From the NCBI GenBank assembly GCA_022819855.1, contig JAJEGN010000002.1, positions 1-50,561 of the forward strand: a DNA stretch of 50,561 bases, in the 5' to 3' direction. The stretch is from Gammaproteobacteria bacterium. Its GTDB lineage: Bacteria; Pseudomonadota; Gammaproteobacteria; Steroidobacterales; Rariloculaceae. Both the position numbers and the translations under genes were made by a program. Position 1 is the first letter of the stretch. Each line of letters begins with the position of its first letter. Under the pieces are notes generated by a model. It saw only the letters and a list, made by a program, of their open reading frames with translations, made no database searches and was not told where the DNA came from. This document shows, one piece after another, positions 43,461 through 50,561 of the stretch.

Positions 43461-43670
43461 AGGGAATGGGCGCCAGGCGACGACACGTATGGTTTGGGCG
43501 CGCAGCGCCTTGACTTCATCGGACATCGCTTCCGCTTGGCGGGTCAGGTCGGGGCGCGTTTCAGGAATTACCGAGAATCGCTTCCGCGATCGGCTCGACT
43601 CGGACGGTTCTCGCGCCAGAATCCGCCGGAGAGGCGCGAATCGGGACGGCCCCGAGGTATGGACTGGTGA

Positions 43671-43712
43671 TTTGATGCTATGGTGTAGCCATGCTTTGAT
43701 GTTAAGCTACAC
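43671..43712 (+). promoter_or_regulatory. Operator-promoter region of the toxin-antitoxin pair
   Basis: TTTGATGCTA (43671-43680) and TTTGATGTTA (43695-43704) form a direct repeat, interleaved with the inverted repeat GTGTAGC (43683-43689) and GCTACAC (43706-43712). TTGATG at 43672 and TTTGAT at 43695 are spaced 17 bp, a plausible promoter. The segment is clearly more AT-rich than its surroundings and is well placed for autoregulation by the RHH antitoxin. Confidence 0.55.
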
Positions 43713-43741
43713 GAGCATTTCACATCGACCGGAGCGCCTCC

Positions 43742-43981
43742 ATGGCTCGCCTCACGATTACCCTCGCCGACCGAATGCACCGGGCGCTGAAGGAAGCTGC
43801 AGCGCGGCAGAACCGCTCGATGGCGGCCATCGTGGAGGAGAGTCTTGTGTTGAGGGGCATTCAACCCCTCGATTCGGCCAGGGCGATCGTCGCCAAGGCC
43901 CGCGCGAATTCGGCGCTGAACTCCGACGACGCAATGGCGGTGGCGGTCGTTGAGACGAGGCGATATCGAGAGGGCAAATAG
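43742..43981 (+). CDS. Ribbon-helix-helix antitoxin
   Basis: A 79-residue protein: the N-terminal beta strand RLTITLADRMHRALKEAAAR plus the helix RSMAAIVEESLVLRG form a classic MetJ/Arc/CopG-type ribbon-helix-helix. The C-terminal half (SARAIVAKARANS to the end) would wrap the toxin. GGAG lies seven bases before the ATG. The PIN-domain gene follows 22 bp downstream, so this is a type II antitoxin by sequence and context. Confidence 0.85.
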   Translation: MARLTITLADRMHRALKEAAARQNRSMAAIVEESLVLRGIQPLDSARAIVAKARANSALNSDDAMAVAVVETRRYREGK

Positions 43982-44003
43982 TCCCGGCCAACGCCGCTGG
44001 CCG

Positions 44004-44468
44004 ATGATGTCGGAACAAAGGACTGGGGCCACGGATCCGCAAGCTTGCATCGTCGATACCAACGTCATTGTCTCCGGTCTGATCGGGTCGGATTCGAGCA
44101 GCCCGCCTTGTCGTATTCTCGATGCCATGCTTGACGGCAGGGTTCTCTACCTCATGTCGAGCGACTTGCTCAAGGAATACTCCTCGGTCTTGCGTCGCCC
44201 GGCGCTCCGCAGGCTGCACGGACTCACGGACAACGAGATCGACGAGTTCCTCGCCGAACTGGTCGCGAATGCGCCATGGCGCGAGCCTGCTTCGGCAAGC
44301 AGTGCGCCGGACCCGGGCGACAGCCACCTGTGGAGCTTGCTCGCAAGCCAAGAGCGGGCCTGCCTCGTCACCGGAGACCGACTCCTTCTCGAGAATGCGC
44401 CCGAGGGAACTTCCGCCGTTTCCCCCCGCCACTTCGTCGATACGATGCTGCAACCCGCCAATCGTTGA
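44004..44468 (+). CDS. PIN-domain toxin (COG1569-type, VapC-like)
   Basis: A 154-residue PIN nuclease. Acidic residues sit at the expected places: the first Asp in ACIVDTNVIVSGLI, Glu in YSSVLRRP's preceding LLKEY, Asp in PDPGDSHLW, and Asp in LVTGDRLLL. Such toxins cleave RNA and are held by the adjacent antitoxin. The ATG at 44004 (or 44007) is chosen; a TTG at 43950 would overlap the antitoxin by 32 bases. No strong ribosome-binding site is seen, consistent with coupled low translation. Confidence 0.85.
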   Translation: MMSEQRTGATDPQACIVDTNVIVSGLIGSDSSSPPCRILDAMLDGRVLYLMSSDLLKEYSSVLRRPALRRLHGLTDNEIDEFLAELVANAPWREPASASSAPDPGDSHLWSLLASQERACLVTGDRLLLENAPEGTSAVSPRHFVDTMLQPANR

Positions 44469-44594
44469 TCGGCGCGCCGCTTGGCTGATGGCCGCTGACA
44501 CCACGCCATTGCAGCCCGGTCCAATCCGCATGCCCTGCGGCCGGTGCCGGGCTGCCGTGTCGCCGGCAGGATATTTCTCAAAAGCCCGGTCGGT

Positions 44595-45278
44595 TCAGGC
44601 CGTCGCGCGCTGCAGCGCACGGAGCAGGCCGAGATAGAGCTGCCGTTCCCCGTCGAGAAACCGATAAGCGCGCGCGTCGCTGAGGTCGCCGGAACGCTCG
44701 AGCCGGTTCGCCATGTCCGTCAGATGATGTCGTTCCTCGCCGATCAGTCGCTTGAGCGACATCGCATGTCCGGCCCGCTTCAGGCACTTTTCGTAGAGGC
44801 GGTAGAACCACAGCGCGCGGAACTCGACGACCATCGACATGTACAGATACGGCGCGTCAGTGTCGCGCCGGCTCCCCAGCGAGCGCACGATGAGCGCCTC
44901 GAGTCTCTGGAAGTACATGCGCGCCGAGGCCGGAGCCAGCAGGTCGCCGGGCGCGTACTTCATCTCCCGGCCGGCGCACTTCTCGGCCTGGTGCTTCATG
45001 AACCAGGCATGCTGGGCCTCCTCGGCCACGTGCTTGAGCGTCGGTCGGTCGATCCCGGCCGAGTGCTGCGTCGCCATGATCTTGTGACTGCCCATGTGCT
45101 CGAGCATCGACAGGGTGTTGATCAGTCGGGCGTGCAGCGCCGGATCGGGCACGATGCGCTCGAGCAGCGAGTTCGTCGGCGCGACGGACGCATTGTTGTC
45201 GGCCTCGAAACGCGCAAGCGCGCCGTCGAGCCAGGATCGCCCCGATCGCCCCGAGCTGTTTTCGCGTGCGGGAAGCAT
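44595..45278 (-). CDS. Ferritin-like di-iron-type protein of unknown function
   Basis: A 227-residue mostly helical protein. Metal-ligand-like residues come in a ferritin pattern: E in LEHMGSHKIM, ExxH in AEEAQHAWFMKH, E in VVEFRALWFYRLYE, and ExxH in IGEERHHLTDM. This gives two E/ExxH half-sites on a four-helix bundle. Related to tRNA-hydroxylase or rubrerythrin-like folds, but no specific family is recognised. The ATG at 45278 has no clear ribosome-binding site; the frame is open to 45395. Confidence 0.6.
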   Translation of the reverse strand: MLPARENSSGRSGRSWLDGALARFEADNNASVAPTNSLLERIVPDPALHARLINTLSMLEHMGSHKIMATQHSAGIDRPTLKHVAEEAQHAWFMKHQAEKCAGREMKYAPGDLLAPASARMYFQRLEALIVRSLGSRRDTDAPYLYMSMVVEFRALWFYRLYEKCLKRAGHAMSLKRLIGEERHHLTDMANRLERSGDLSDARAYRFLDGERQLYLGLLRALQRATA

Positions 45279-45570
45279 GACGGCTGCGTAGTTTAAACGA
45301 ACGCGCGGGCGCGGAGGCGAGCCAAGGTCGCTGGCCGCCCAAGCATCTCGGTCAAAGTCGCTGCCCGATCCCCTGGGCCGGCCACAAACGCTCAAGCCGG
45401 TGATAAACTGCGCCGCGTCATCCGGAACAGAGCCCGTACTTCGCGCTCGCCTCGCGGCCGATCAATGACGTTTGCCCGCGGTGGCGGGACCGGTAGCGGC
45501 GGTGTTCGTGCGATGACAACTGCAAGCAGAAATTCGCAAGACTCCAGCGCCAATAACAGGGAGAACCACC

Positions 45571-45942
45571 ATGGCAAATCCGAGAGTGCATCGTGTGGCC
45601 GTTCCGGTCAGTGATGTTGATGCCGCCGAAAAGTTCTACAGCGCCTTGCTCGACAACGAGGGCAAGCGCATTCTGCCGGATCGGCACTACTACGACCTCG
45701 GCGACTTCATTCTCGCCTTCTACCAGCCGCCGGAAAGCGGGACATGGTCGTTCGATCAGAACCAGTACTTCTATCTGTCCACGCCCGATCTCGATGCCAT
45801 GCGCGCCAAGGTCGAAGCGAACGGCGGGACCTGCCTGACGGAGAACGCCACGATGCCGTGGGGCGAGACGATGTTCTTCGCGACGGACCCAAGCGGCAGC
45901 CGCATGGGCATCGTGCAGGAAGACACGCTCTTCTCGATGTAA
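45571..45942 (+). CDS. VOC-superfamily (glyoxalase/dioxygenase fold) protein
   Basis: A 123-residue protein with paired beta-alpha-beta-beta-beta modules: VHRVAVPVSDVDAAEKFYSAL at the N terminus and FYLSTPDLDAMRAKVEANGG then FFATDPSGSRMGIVQ in the second half. This is the single-domain VOC pattern. Substrate unknown; relatives include glyoxalase I, bleomycin resistance and ring-cleavage proteins. A strong AGGGAGA ribosome-binding site precedes the ATG. A clear terminator follows at 45970. Confidence 0.85.
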   Translation: MANPRVHRVAVPVSDVDAAEKFYSALLDNEGKRILPDRHYYDLGDFILAFYQPPESGTWSFDQNQYFYLSTPDLDAMRAKVEANGGTCLTENATMPWGETMFFATDPSGSRMGIVQEDTLFSM

Positions 45943-45969
45943 GCGTTCGTCACGGCCACGAACACGAAT

Positions 45970-46001
45970 GAGCCTCTGCGATTCGTCGCAGAGGCTCTTT
46001 C
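45970..46001. terminator. Rho-independent terminator, bidirectional position
   Basis: A perfect 12-bp inverted repeat (GAGCCTCTGCGA and its complement) at 45970-45981 and 45986-45997 with a TTCG tetraloop, followed by TTTC. It lies between the convergent VOC gene and secreted hydrolase gene and can serve the VOC transcript best. Confidence 0.85.
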
Positions 46002-46061
46002 ATGTCTGATGCGCCGTTGCGGCGGCCCGAAAACTCGGATCGGCGGCGGCTCACTTTCGGC

Positions 46062-47273
46062 TCAGGGCAGTTCTGCGCAGTCGTTCCCCGCGGGCGCGCC
46101 GCTGAAACGATCGGCGAACCAGTCCGGCACAACAGCGGCAGCCGGTGCGACCGCGTCAAGGTGAGCGACCCCCGCCAACTCCAGGTATTCGAGTTGAACG
46201 CCCAGTTCGCAAAGATCGGCGTTCACTTCCCGGGTCAATTCGACCGGCACGTCGATATCGAGATCGCCCTGAATCATGAGCACGGGTATCGAGACGGGAA
46301 TCGGGAGGAATTCATCGTTTTCTTCGAGGCGCTCACGCCACGGCGTGCCCGGCTCGAGCGCTTCGGGCCTGGCGTAAGGCTCCGCAAGCGCCGCTCCGGC
46401 CCCGAAGATCTCGTAGCATCCCCAGGATTGCGCTGTGAGCAATTCGAGGCCCGCCTCGGTCAGGATGTCGCGGAGGCTCAGTTCCGGATGTCCGATCTGC
46501 AGACCGGCCATGCGTGAAATGAAGTAGCCGGAGTTGGCGGGAATGTCCAGATCGTAGAACGACAGGTACAGGTGCCGCGACGCAGGCGCGATAGGCGCGA
46601 TGCCGACGATCCGGAATTCAGGTGCGTATTCCTCCGCGACATGGGCTGCCCAGAGCGACGTCTGACCACCCTGCGAAAAGCCGTAGATGCCGATGTCCGT
46701 GCCGGCGCCCGCGTAGGCGAAGTTTCTCGCCGCCCGCGCGACGTCGAAAGACGCCATCGCCTGCGGCGCGCCCTGAAGATACTCGGTCGGACCGGGTGTC
46801 CCCGAACCCTGGTAGTCGCTCGCAACGACGACATAACCCTGTGCCAGCAAGCGTTCGATGCCCGGTATCCGTGCGGGCCTGCCATCAAGCCGATAAAGAC
46901 CGTTTCTGGATGGCGCGCACGAATCCTGGAAACCGGCTGTACCGGTTGCCCAGATGATCATCGGGCGCTTGCTCCGCGCCGGTGCCCGCGGTACGTAGAT
47001 TTCGCCGGAAACGTACTGCAGACCGCCGGACGCGCCTTCGCTGACGTAGATGACGTTCCAGCCGCGGCCGTTGGGCGGCGCGTCGGCACGCTCCCGCATC
47101 CAGTAGATGTCGCCTGGCTGCGAACCCTCTGCCACGACACCGGGGATCGAATCCCAGAAAGCCGTGCTGTCAGGTCCTTCGCGTACGTCCGACGGGGCCT
47201 GCGCGTTGCCGACCGCTGCAAGCGCGACAAGTAGCGTCGGCAGAAACCCGACTTTCGGTTTGCCGTTCATCAT
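46062..47273 (-). CDS. Secreted alpha/beta hydrolase, secretory lipase (LIP) family
   Basis: A 403-residue exported hydrolase. The signal peptide ends at AQA (residue 26). The nucleophile is Ser200 in IYGFSQGGQTSLW. The acid is likely in MIQGDLDIDVP and the histidine in GVAHLDAVAP. Segment GYVVVASDYQGSGTP and the C-terminal layout resemble the secretory lipase family (Candida lipase A type). Four cysteines outside the signal peptide suggest disulfides. ATGATG at 47273 overlaps the TGA of the upstream remnant; either ATG could be used. Confidence 0.82.
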   Translation of the reverse strand: MMNGKPKVGFLPTLLVALAAVGNAQAPSDVREGPDSTAFWDSIPGVVAEGSQPGDIYWMRERADAPPNGRGWNVIYVSEGASGGLQYVSGEIYVPRAPARSKRPMIIWATGTAGFQDSCAPSRNGLYRLDGRPARIPGIERLLAQGYVVVASDYQGSGTPGPTEYLQGAPQAMASFDVARAARNFAYAGAGTDIGIYGFSQGGQTSLWAAHVAEEYAPEFRIVGIAPIAPASRHLYLSFYDLDIPANSGYFISRMAGLQIGHPELSLRDILTEAGLELLTAQSWGCYEIFGAGAALAEPYARPEALEPGTPWRERLEENDEFLPIPVSIPVLMIQGDLDIDVPVELTREVNADLCELGVQLEYLELAGVAHLDAVAPAAAVVPDWFADRFSGAPAGNDCAELP

Positions 47274-47470
47274 TCGATCGTCGCCGGATCCCAGTGTTCG
47301 ACGATCATGCCGTCAACCACGCGGAACGTGTCGTACCAGGTCGTCTTGCAGGTTTGCCCCGGCTCGTCGGGATGGTCGTACTCCATCACGAACATCAGTG
47401 TCACGGGGTCTCCCTCCGCCATGACGGCGATGAGTTCCTGCTCGACGCGATACTGAATCGGCCGGGGCTC
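47270..47470 (-). pseudogene. 5'-truncated NTF2/SnoaL-like protein
   Basis: The last 60 or so residues of a SnoaL-like fold are clear: IAVMAEGDPVTLMFVMEYDH, and WYDTFRVVDGMIVEHWDP close to the stop. The N-terminal half of the domain is missing: upstream sequence loses similarity near 47470 and no suitable start exists. The stop overlaps the lipase start. I read it as a decayed gene, once in an operon with the hydrolase. Confidence 0.6.
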
Positions 47471-47490
47471 TTCCCGTCTCTTTTTGTTGG

Positions 47491-47506
47491 ACTGAGTGTA
47501 CTCAGT
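47491..47506. promoter_or_regulatory. Palindromic operator-like site (ACTGAGT-GT-ACTCAGT)
   Basis: A 7-bp perfect inverted repeat around two central bases lies between the SnoaL remnant and the MDR gene. The form and size resemble TetR/AcrR-family operators, but no such regulator is encoded in the window. Confidence 0.45.
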
Positions 47507-47675
47507 TTGATAGCTTCCACAAGCCCGTTGCCGAGGTGGTAACTGTGCGGCGGATTTTCGGAAACCTGCCAGTCTTGAGTATCCTGACGCCAGGATCCAG
47601 GCTGGTCCGCGGCTTCCGCGCGACACGGTGCGCTCCCATCGGCGCTGCCGACACCGGTTTAACGAGAGAACAGTC

Positions 47676-48791
47676 ATGAAAGCGCTACGATCACTTTCCA
47701 CAGCCGCGATCGGCACGGCGTTCACACTTGCCGCGGTAACCGCGGCGCAAGCGCAATCGTCGGAGACGATGCGTCAATGGCAGTTCGACATGAGCGGCGA
47801 CGGTTACGAACTGGTCATGTACGAGGTGCCGATGCCCGTTGCGGGACCCGGCGAAGTGCTGGTCAGAGTCCACGCGACGTCGCTCAATCGCCGCGATTGG
47901 TACATGCTCAACGAAACGATCGGTGAACGCGGACTCGACTACACCGGAAACATCCCGCTGTCCGACGGCGCCGGCGAAGTGATTGCCGTGGGCGAGGGCG
48001 TCACCGAGTTCGAGGTCGGGGATCGTGTGGCCAGCACCTTCTTCGCTGACTGGGTGGACGGCAAGCGCGACCCGGCGGCTCTTGCGTCGGCGCGCGGAGC
48101 GGGTCCCGGCACGGGGGGCATGCTGGCGGAAGTCATCGTCACGACTCCGCGCGGTCTCGTCCCGATTCCTGATTACATGAGCTACGAAGAAGCCGCGACG
48201 CTGCCCTGCGCAGGCGTCACGGCCTGGAACGGGCTTTTTACCCAGGGCAATCTGCAGCCCGACGACTACGTGCTGCTCGAGGGCACCGGCGGCGTGTCGA
48301 GCTTCGGCCTGATATTTGCCGCTGCGGCGGGTGCGAAGCCCATCATCACGAGTTCGAGCAACGAAAAGCTTGCGCGCGCACGCGAACTCGGCGCCGTGGG
48401 TACCGTGAACTATCGTGAGAACGAAGACTGGCAGGTGGAAGTGCGCGCACTGACCGATGGCGCCGGTGTCGACCACGTGCTCGAGATCGGCGGCCGCGAT
48501 ACCCTGGCCAGGGCGCTGGAGGCGCTTGCCTTCGAAGGCCATGTCGCCCTGATCGGCGGACTGACCGGCGGGGCGCCGCCCATCCCGGTCGGAGCGCTCA
48601 TGGGCACGGGAGGCATGGCTTCGGGCATCTACGTCGGATCGCGCGCCGACTTCCAGGCGATGAACGCCTTCATGGAGGAGCATCGGATCCGCCCGCTCAT
48701 CGACACCGTGTTCGATTTCGAGCAGGCTCGGGAAGCCTACGACTTCATGGGCAACGGCAGCTTCATGGGCAAGATCGTCATCGCTCACTGA
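47676..48791 (+). CDS. MDR-family (zinc-type alcohol dehydrogenase/quinone reductase) with a predicted signal peptide
   Basis: A 371-residue medium-chain dehydrogenase/reductase. The GroES-like domain (GPGEVLVRVHATSLNRRDWY, GEVIAVGEGVTEFEVGDRV) is followed by a Rossmann domain (YVLLEGTGGVSSFGLIFA, SSSNEKLARARELGA). The catalytic zinc ligands of true alcohol dehydrogenases are not evident. Unusually, the ATG at 47676 (GAGAG upstream) yields a Sec-type signal, STAAIGTAFTLAAVTAAQA, before the usual start. An internal ATG at 47769 would give the standard cytoplasmic form; its GGAG is too close (three bases). Export of an NADPH enzyme is odd. Confidence 0.8.
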   Translation: MKALRSLSTAAIGTAFTLAAVTAAQAQSSETMRQWQFDMSGDGYELVMYEVPMPVAGPGEVLVRVHATSLNRRDWYMLNETIGERGLDYTGNIPLSDGAGEVIAVGEGVTEFEVGDRVASTFFADWVDGKRDPAALASARGAGPGTGGMLAEVIVTTPRGLVPIPDYMSYEEAATLPCAGVTAWNGLFTQGNLQPDDYVLLEGTGGVSSFGLIFAAAAGAKPIITSSSNEKLARARELGAVGTVNYRENEDWQVEVRALTDGAGVDHVLEIGGRDTLARALEALAFEGHVALIGGLTGGAPPIPVGALMGTGGMASGIYVGSRADFQAMNAFMEEHRIRPLIDTVFDFEQAREAYDFMGNGSFMGKIVIAH

Positions 48792-48902
48792 GCGGCGTTC
48801 GCGGATCCGGTTCGAAACGGCGATGCGGTTCGGCAAGACAGGCGGGCCGGGTTTCCGGCGCCGGTCGATGCGATCTCAAGACAGTTGCGGGAGATGGCCG
48901 CG

Positions 48903-49763
48903 ATGCGCGTCTGGTCGGTAGAGGGCAATCGGCAGCGGCTCGACGGCGGCGCGATGTTCGGCAACGCGCCGCGGGCCATGTGGGCGCAATGGATCGCGCC
49001 TGACGACGGCAACCGCGTCGAGCTCGCCTGCCGCGCGATGCTCGTCGATGATCTTGCCGGCAAGCGCGTGTTGTTCGAGGCTGGCATCGGCGCGTTTTTC
49101 GAGCCGAAGCTCAAGACACGCTACGGCGTGATGGAGTCCAGGCACGTGCTGCTCGACTCGCTCGAGGAATGCGGGATGCCGCACGACCGCATCGACATCG
49201 TGGTCCTGAGTCATCTGCACTTCGATCACGCGGGCGGTCTGCTGACCGCATACGAAGAGGGTCGACCCACCGAGCTGCTGTTTCCGAATGCGCGTTACGT
49301 CGTCAGTCGGCGCGCCTGGGAACGCGCGCTCAACCCGCATCCGCGCGACCGAGCGTCGTTCATTCCCGAACTCAACCGCCTGCTCGCCGAGAGCGGACGG
49401 CTCGAACTCGTCGACGCCGAGCATGTACCGGGCCTCGGGGACGCCGTGCGCCTGAGCTACACGGACGGCCACACTCCCGGGCTCGCGCTCGCCGAGGTCG
49501 GCGGGGATGGCGGCGTCGTGTTCTGCTCCGACCTGATCCCCGGCCGTCCGTGGGTGCATCTGCCCGTGACCATGGGCTACGACCGGTATCCGGAGCAGCT
49601 CATCGACGAGAAACGCCGGTTTCTCGAGGACAGGACCGCGCGCGGCGTCCGCCTTTTCTTTACGCACGATCTCGACTGTGCGGTCGCAACACCCGTGCGT
49701 GACGAGCGCGGCCGCTTCGGCGTCACGGACGAACTGCGCAGCGTGGAGGCGCTTCTCATCTGA
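48903..49763 (+). CDS. Metallo-beta-lactamase-fold hydrolase
   Basis: A 286-residue MBL-fold protein. The metal signature HxHxDH is His104, His106, Asp108 and His109 in [13 protein letters not shown]. Further ligands are likely His in [13 protein letters not shown] and Asp in [12 protein letters not shown], then [10 protein letters not shown]. The overall pattern is like lactonase or other MBL esterases; substrate unknown. The ATG at 48903 has GGGAG nine bases upstream; two earlier in-frame ATGs exist from 48885. Confidence 0.85.
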   Translation: MRVWSVEGNRQRLDGGAMFGNAPRAMWAQWIAPDDGNRVELACRAMLVDDLAGKRVLFEAGIGAFFEPKLKTRYGVMESRHVLLDSLEECGMPHDRIDIVVLSHLHFDHAGGLLTAYEEGRPTELLFPNARYVVSRRAWERALNPHPRDRASFIPELNRLLAESGRLELVDAEHVPGLGDAVRLSYTDGHTPGLALAEVGGDGGVVFCSDLIPGRPWVHLPVTMGYDRYPEQLIDEKRRFLEDRTARGVRLFFTHDLDCAVATPVRDERGRFGVTDELRSVEALLI

Positions 49764-49835
49764 GGCCGAATGCGCCCGCTACTCACGGGCACCGCGGCCC
49801 CATATACTTGGCGTCCCGAGCGAGACGGACACGAC

Positions 49836-49912
49836 GCGCCCGTAGCTCAGTTGGATAGAGTACCTGGCTTCGAACCAGGTGGTCGGGAGTTCGAATCTCT
49901 CCGGGCGCGCCA
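49836..49912 (+). tRNA. tRNA-Arg (anticodon TCG)
   Basis: A 77-base cloverleaf with encoded CCA. The acceptor stem GCGCCCG (49836-49842) pairs with CGGGCGC (49902-49908), discriminator G. The anticodon stem CCTGG/CCAGG encloses CTTCGAA with anticodon TCG at 49870-49872. The T arm contains GTTCGAATC. TATACT at 49803-49808 may be the -10 element. No integrase or att duplication is seen nearby. Confidence 0.95.
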
Positions 49913-49925
49913 TCGATAGCGGAGG

Positions 49926-50561
49926 ATGGATGAAATGAAGGCTGACGGATCGTGTGGCACAGGGTTGCCCGCCGTGTGTCTGGGCGTGCTTTCCATGACG
50001 ATCGTCGGTACACAGGGACTCGACGCGCAGGCGCCGCGCGAGCTGCCGCCCGTTGAGCCGCCGCCGCGCGATTTCGCCACGGCCGAAGAGCACTACGAGT
50101 TCCTCCACGAGCAGGCCGGCGGCGGTACCGAGCACACGATGGAGACGATTCCCGTCTGGGACGGGCTCTGGTCGAGCGGCAACAACACCATGCCGAACAT
50201 ATTTTTCGTCGACGGCACGCTCGCGGTTACGATGAATCCTGGTGGCGTCATCAGGGAAGGCGTACTGACTCCGCCCTATGAAGAACACTTCAGGGCCCGG
50301 CGCGCCGAGATGCAGGAGTACGGACGGCAGCGTTTCGACCGCCTGACGCGCTGCGAACACGCAGGCGCGGCGCGCTGGCTCTGGGAGCCCTACATCAAGG
50401 AATTCGTCAACATGCCGCATCAGTCCTGGTTCATGAACGACTTCATGGACGAGACCCGGCGCGTCTACATCGGCAAGGAACACGTCAACATCGAAGCGGC
50501 ACACTCGCCGACGGGCGACATCATCGGGTTCTGGGACGACGACAAGCTGGTGATGTGGACC
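49926..50561 (+). CDS. Exported protein of unknown function, 3' end outside the window
   Basis: An ORF open to the window edge (at least 212 codons) starting 13 bases after the tRNA; GGAGG directly precedes the ATG at 49926, and a second in-frame ATG at 49935 fits the spacing better. A signal peptide (LPAVCLGVLSMTIVGTQGLDAQ) is followed by a Pro/Glu-rich linker and a soluble domain. The segment SPTGDIIGFWDDDKLVMWT resembles the GxWEGDTLVV motif of a widespread unnamed family of exported proteobacterial proteins. Function unknown. Confidence 0.75.
   Translation, partial: MDEMKADGSCGTGLPAVCLGVLSMTIVGTQGLDAQAPRELPPVEPPPRDFATAEEHYEFLHEQAGGGTEHTMETIPVWDGLWSSGNNTMPNIFFVDGTLAVTMNPGGVIREGVLTPPYEEHFRARRAEMQEYGRQRFDRLTRCEHAGAARWLWEPYIKEFVNMPHQSWFMNDFMDETRRVYIGKEHVNIEAAHSPTGDIIGFWDDDKLVMWT

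Noticed and set aside
43179..43526. Minus-strand frame overlapping the hpaB 3' end and the gap before the antitoxin
   Set aside because: Mostly antisense to hpaB; the short unique part (MSDEVKALRAQ) has no ribosome-binding site or recognised domain.
49836..49912. tRNA-Arg as a mobile-element integration site
   Set aside because: No integrase, att-like repeat or composition shift is visible in the remaining 650 bases.
1..50561. CRISPR arrays, insertion sequences or prophage genes
   Set aside because: No regular short repeats, transposases, terminal inverted repeats or phage structural genes were seen.

Overview
The window reads as a high-GC (roughly two-thirds G+C by eye) chromosomal segment from a gammaproteobacterium. 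The class assignment rests on the rsmI/lpoA/yraN block (LpoA is essentially a gammaproteobacterial lipoprotein), a CysB-type LysR regulator beside a CysG-type trifunctional siroheme synthase, a class A RNase P RNA, an LpxC-dependent outer membrane and a meso-diaminopimelate MurE. The genus cannot be named from the sequence.

Layout. (1) 100-3198: yraN and lpoA on the minus strand, head to head with rsmI. (2) 3246-3592: RNase P RNA. (3) 3673-20401: a compact division and cell-wall (dcw) cluster, mraZ-rsmH-ftsL-ftsI-murE-murF-mraY-murD-ftsW-murG-murC-murB-ftsQ-ftsA-ftsZ, followed by lpxC. It is preceded by a sigma70-like promoter carrying a 10-bp-periodic MraZ operator. Nearly all neighbours overlap by 1-8 bp, and ddl is missing from its usual place. 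(4) 21533-25486: a dciA-like gene, cysG, cysB and cysH (siroheme and sulfate assimilation). (5) 25487-26411: a gene-poor stretch with a possible truncated exported-protein remnant, then a small membrane-anchored coiled-coil protein. (6) 26595-38548, all on the minus strand: a heme supercluster transcribed hemA-hemC-hemD-hemB-hemL-[histidine kinase-response regulator]-hemE-[39-codon ORF]-hemQ-hemH-[FAD amine-oxidase-family enzyme]. (7) 38709-50561: accessory genes: a phosphotransferase-family kinase, small exported proteins, a DUF945 protein, an HpaB-type flavin monooxygenase, an RHH/PIN toxin-antitoxin pair, a ferritin-like protein, a VOC protein, a secreted lipase-like hydrolase, an NTF2/SnoaL remnant, an MDR oxidoreductase with a signal peptide, an MBL-fold hydrolase, tRNA-Arg(TCG) and the start of an exported protein cut by the window edge.

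The most interesting part is region 6. Tetrapyrrole synthesis from glutamyl-tRNA to uroporphyrinogen III and coproporphyrinogen III is encoded in one block. Its last steps look like the coproporphyrin-dependent route best known from Gram-positive bacteria: the ferrochelatase has actinobacterial-type sequence with Fe-S-type cysteines, and a HemQ/ChdC (chlorite-dismutase family) decarboxylase is its neighbour. An FAD enzyme at the end of the block is a candidate for the intervening oxidase. A two-component system sits inside the operon, and a tandem 11-bp-spaced repeat of the kind bound by OmpR/PhoB regulators lies just upstream of hemA, suggesting a self-contained, self-regulated heme module. 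cysG nearby would draw uroporphyrinogen III into siroheme for sulfite reduction.
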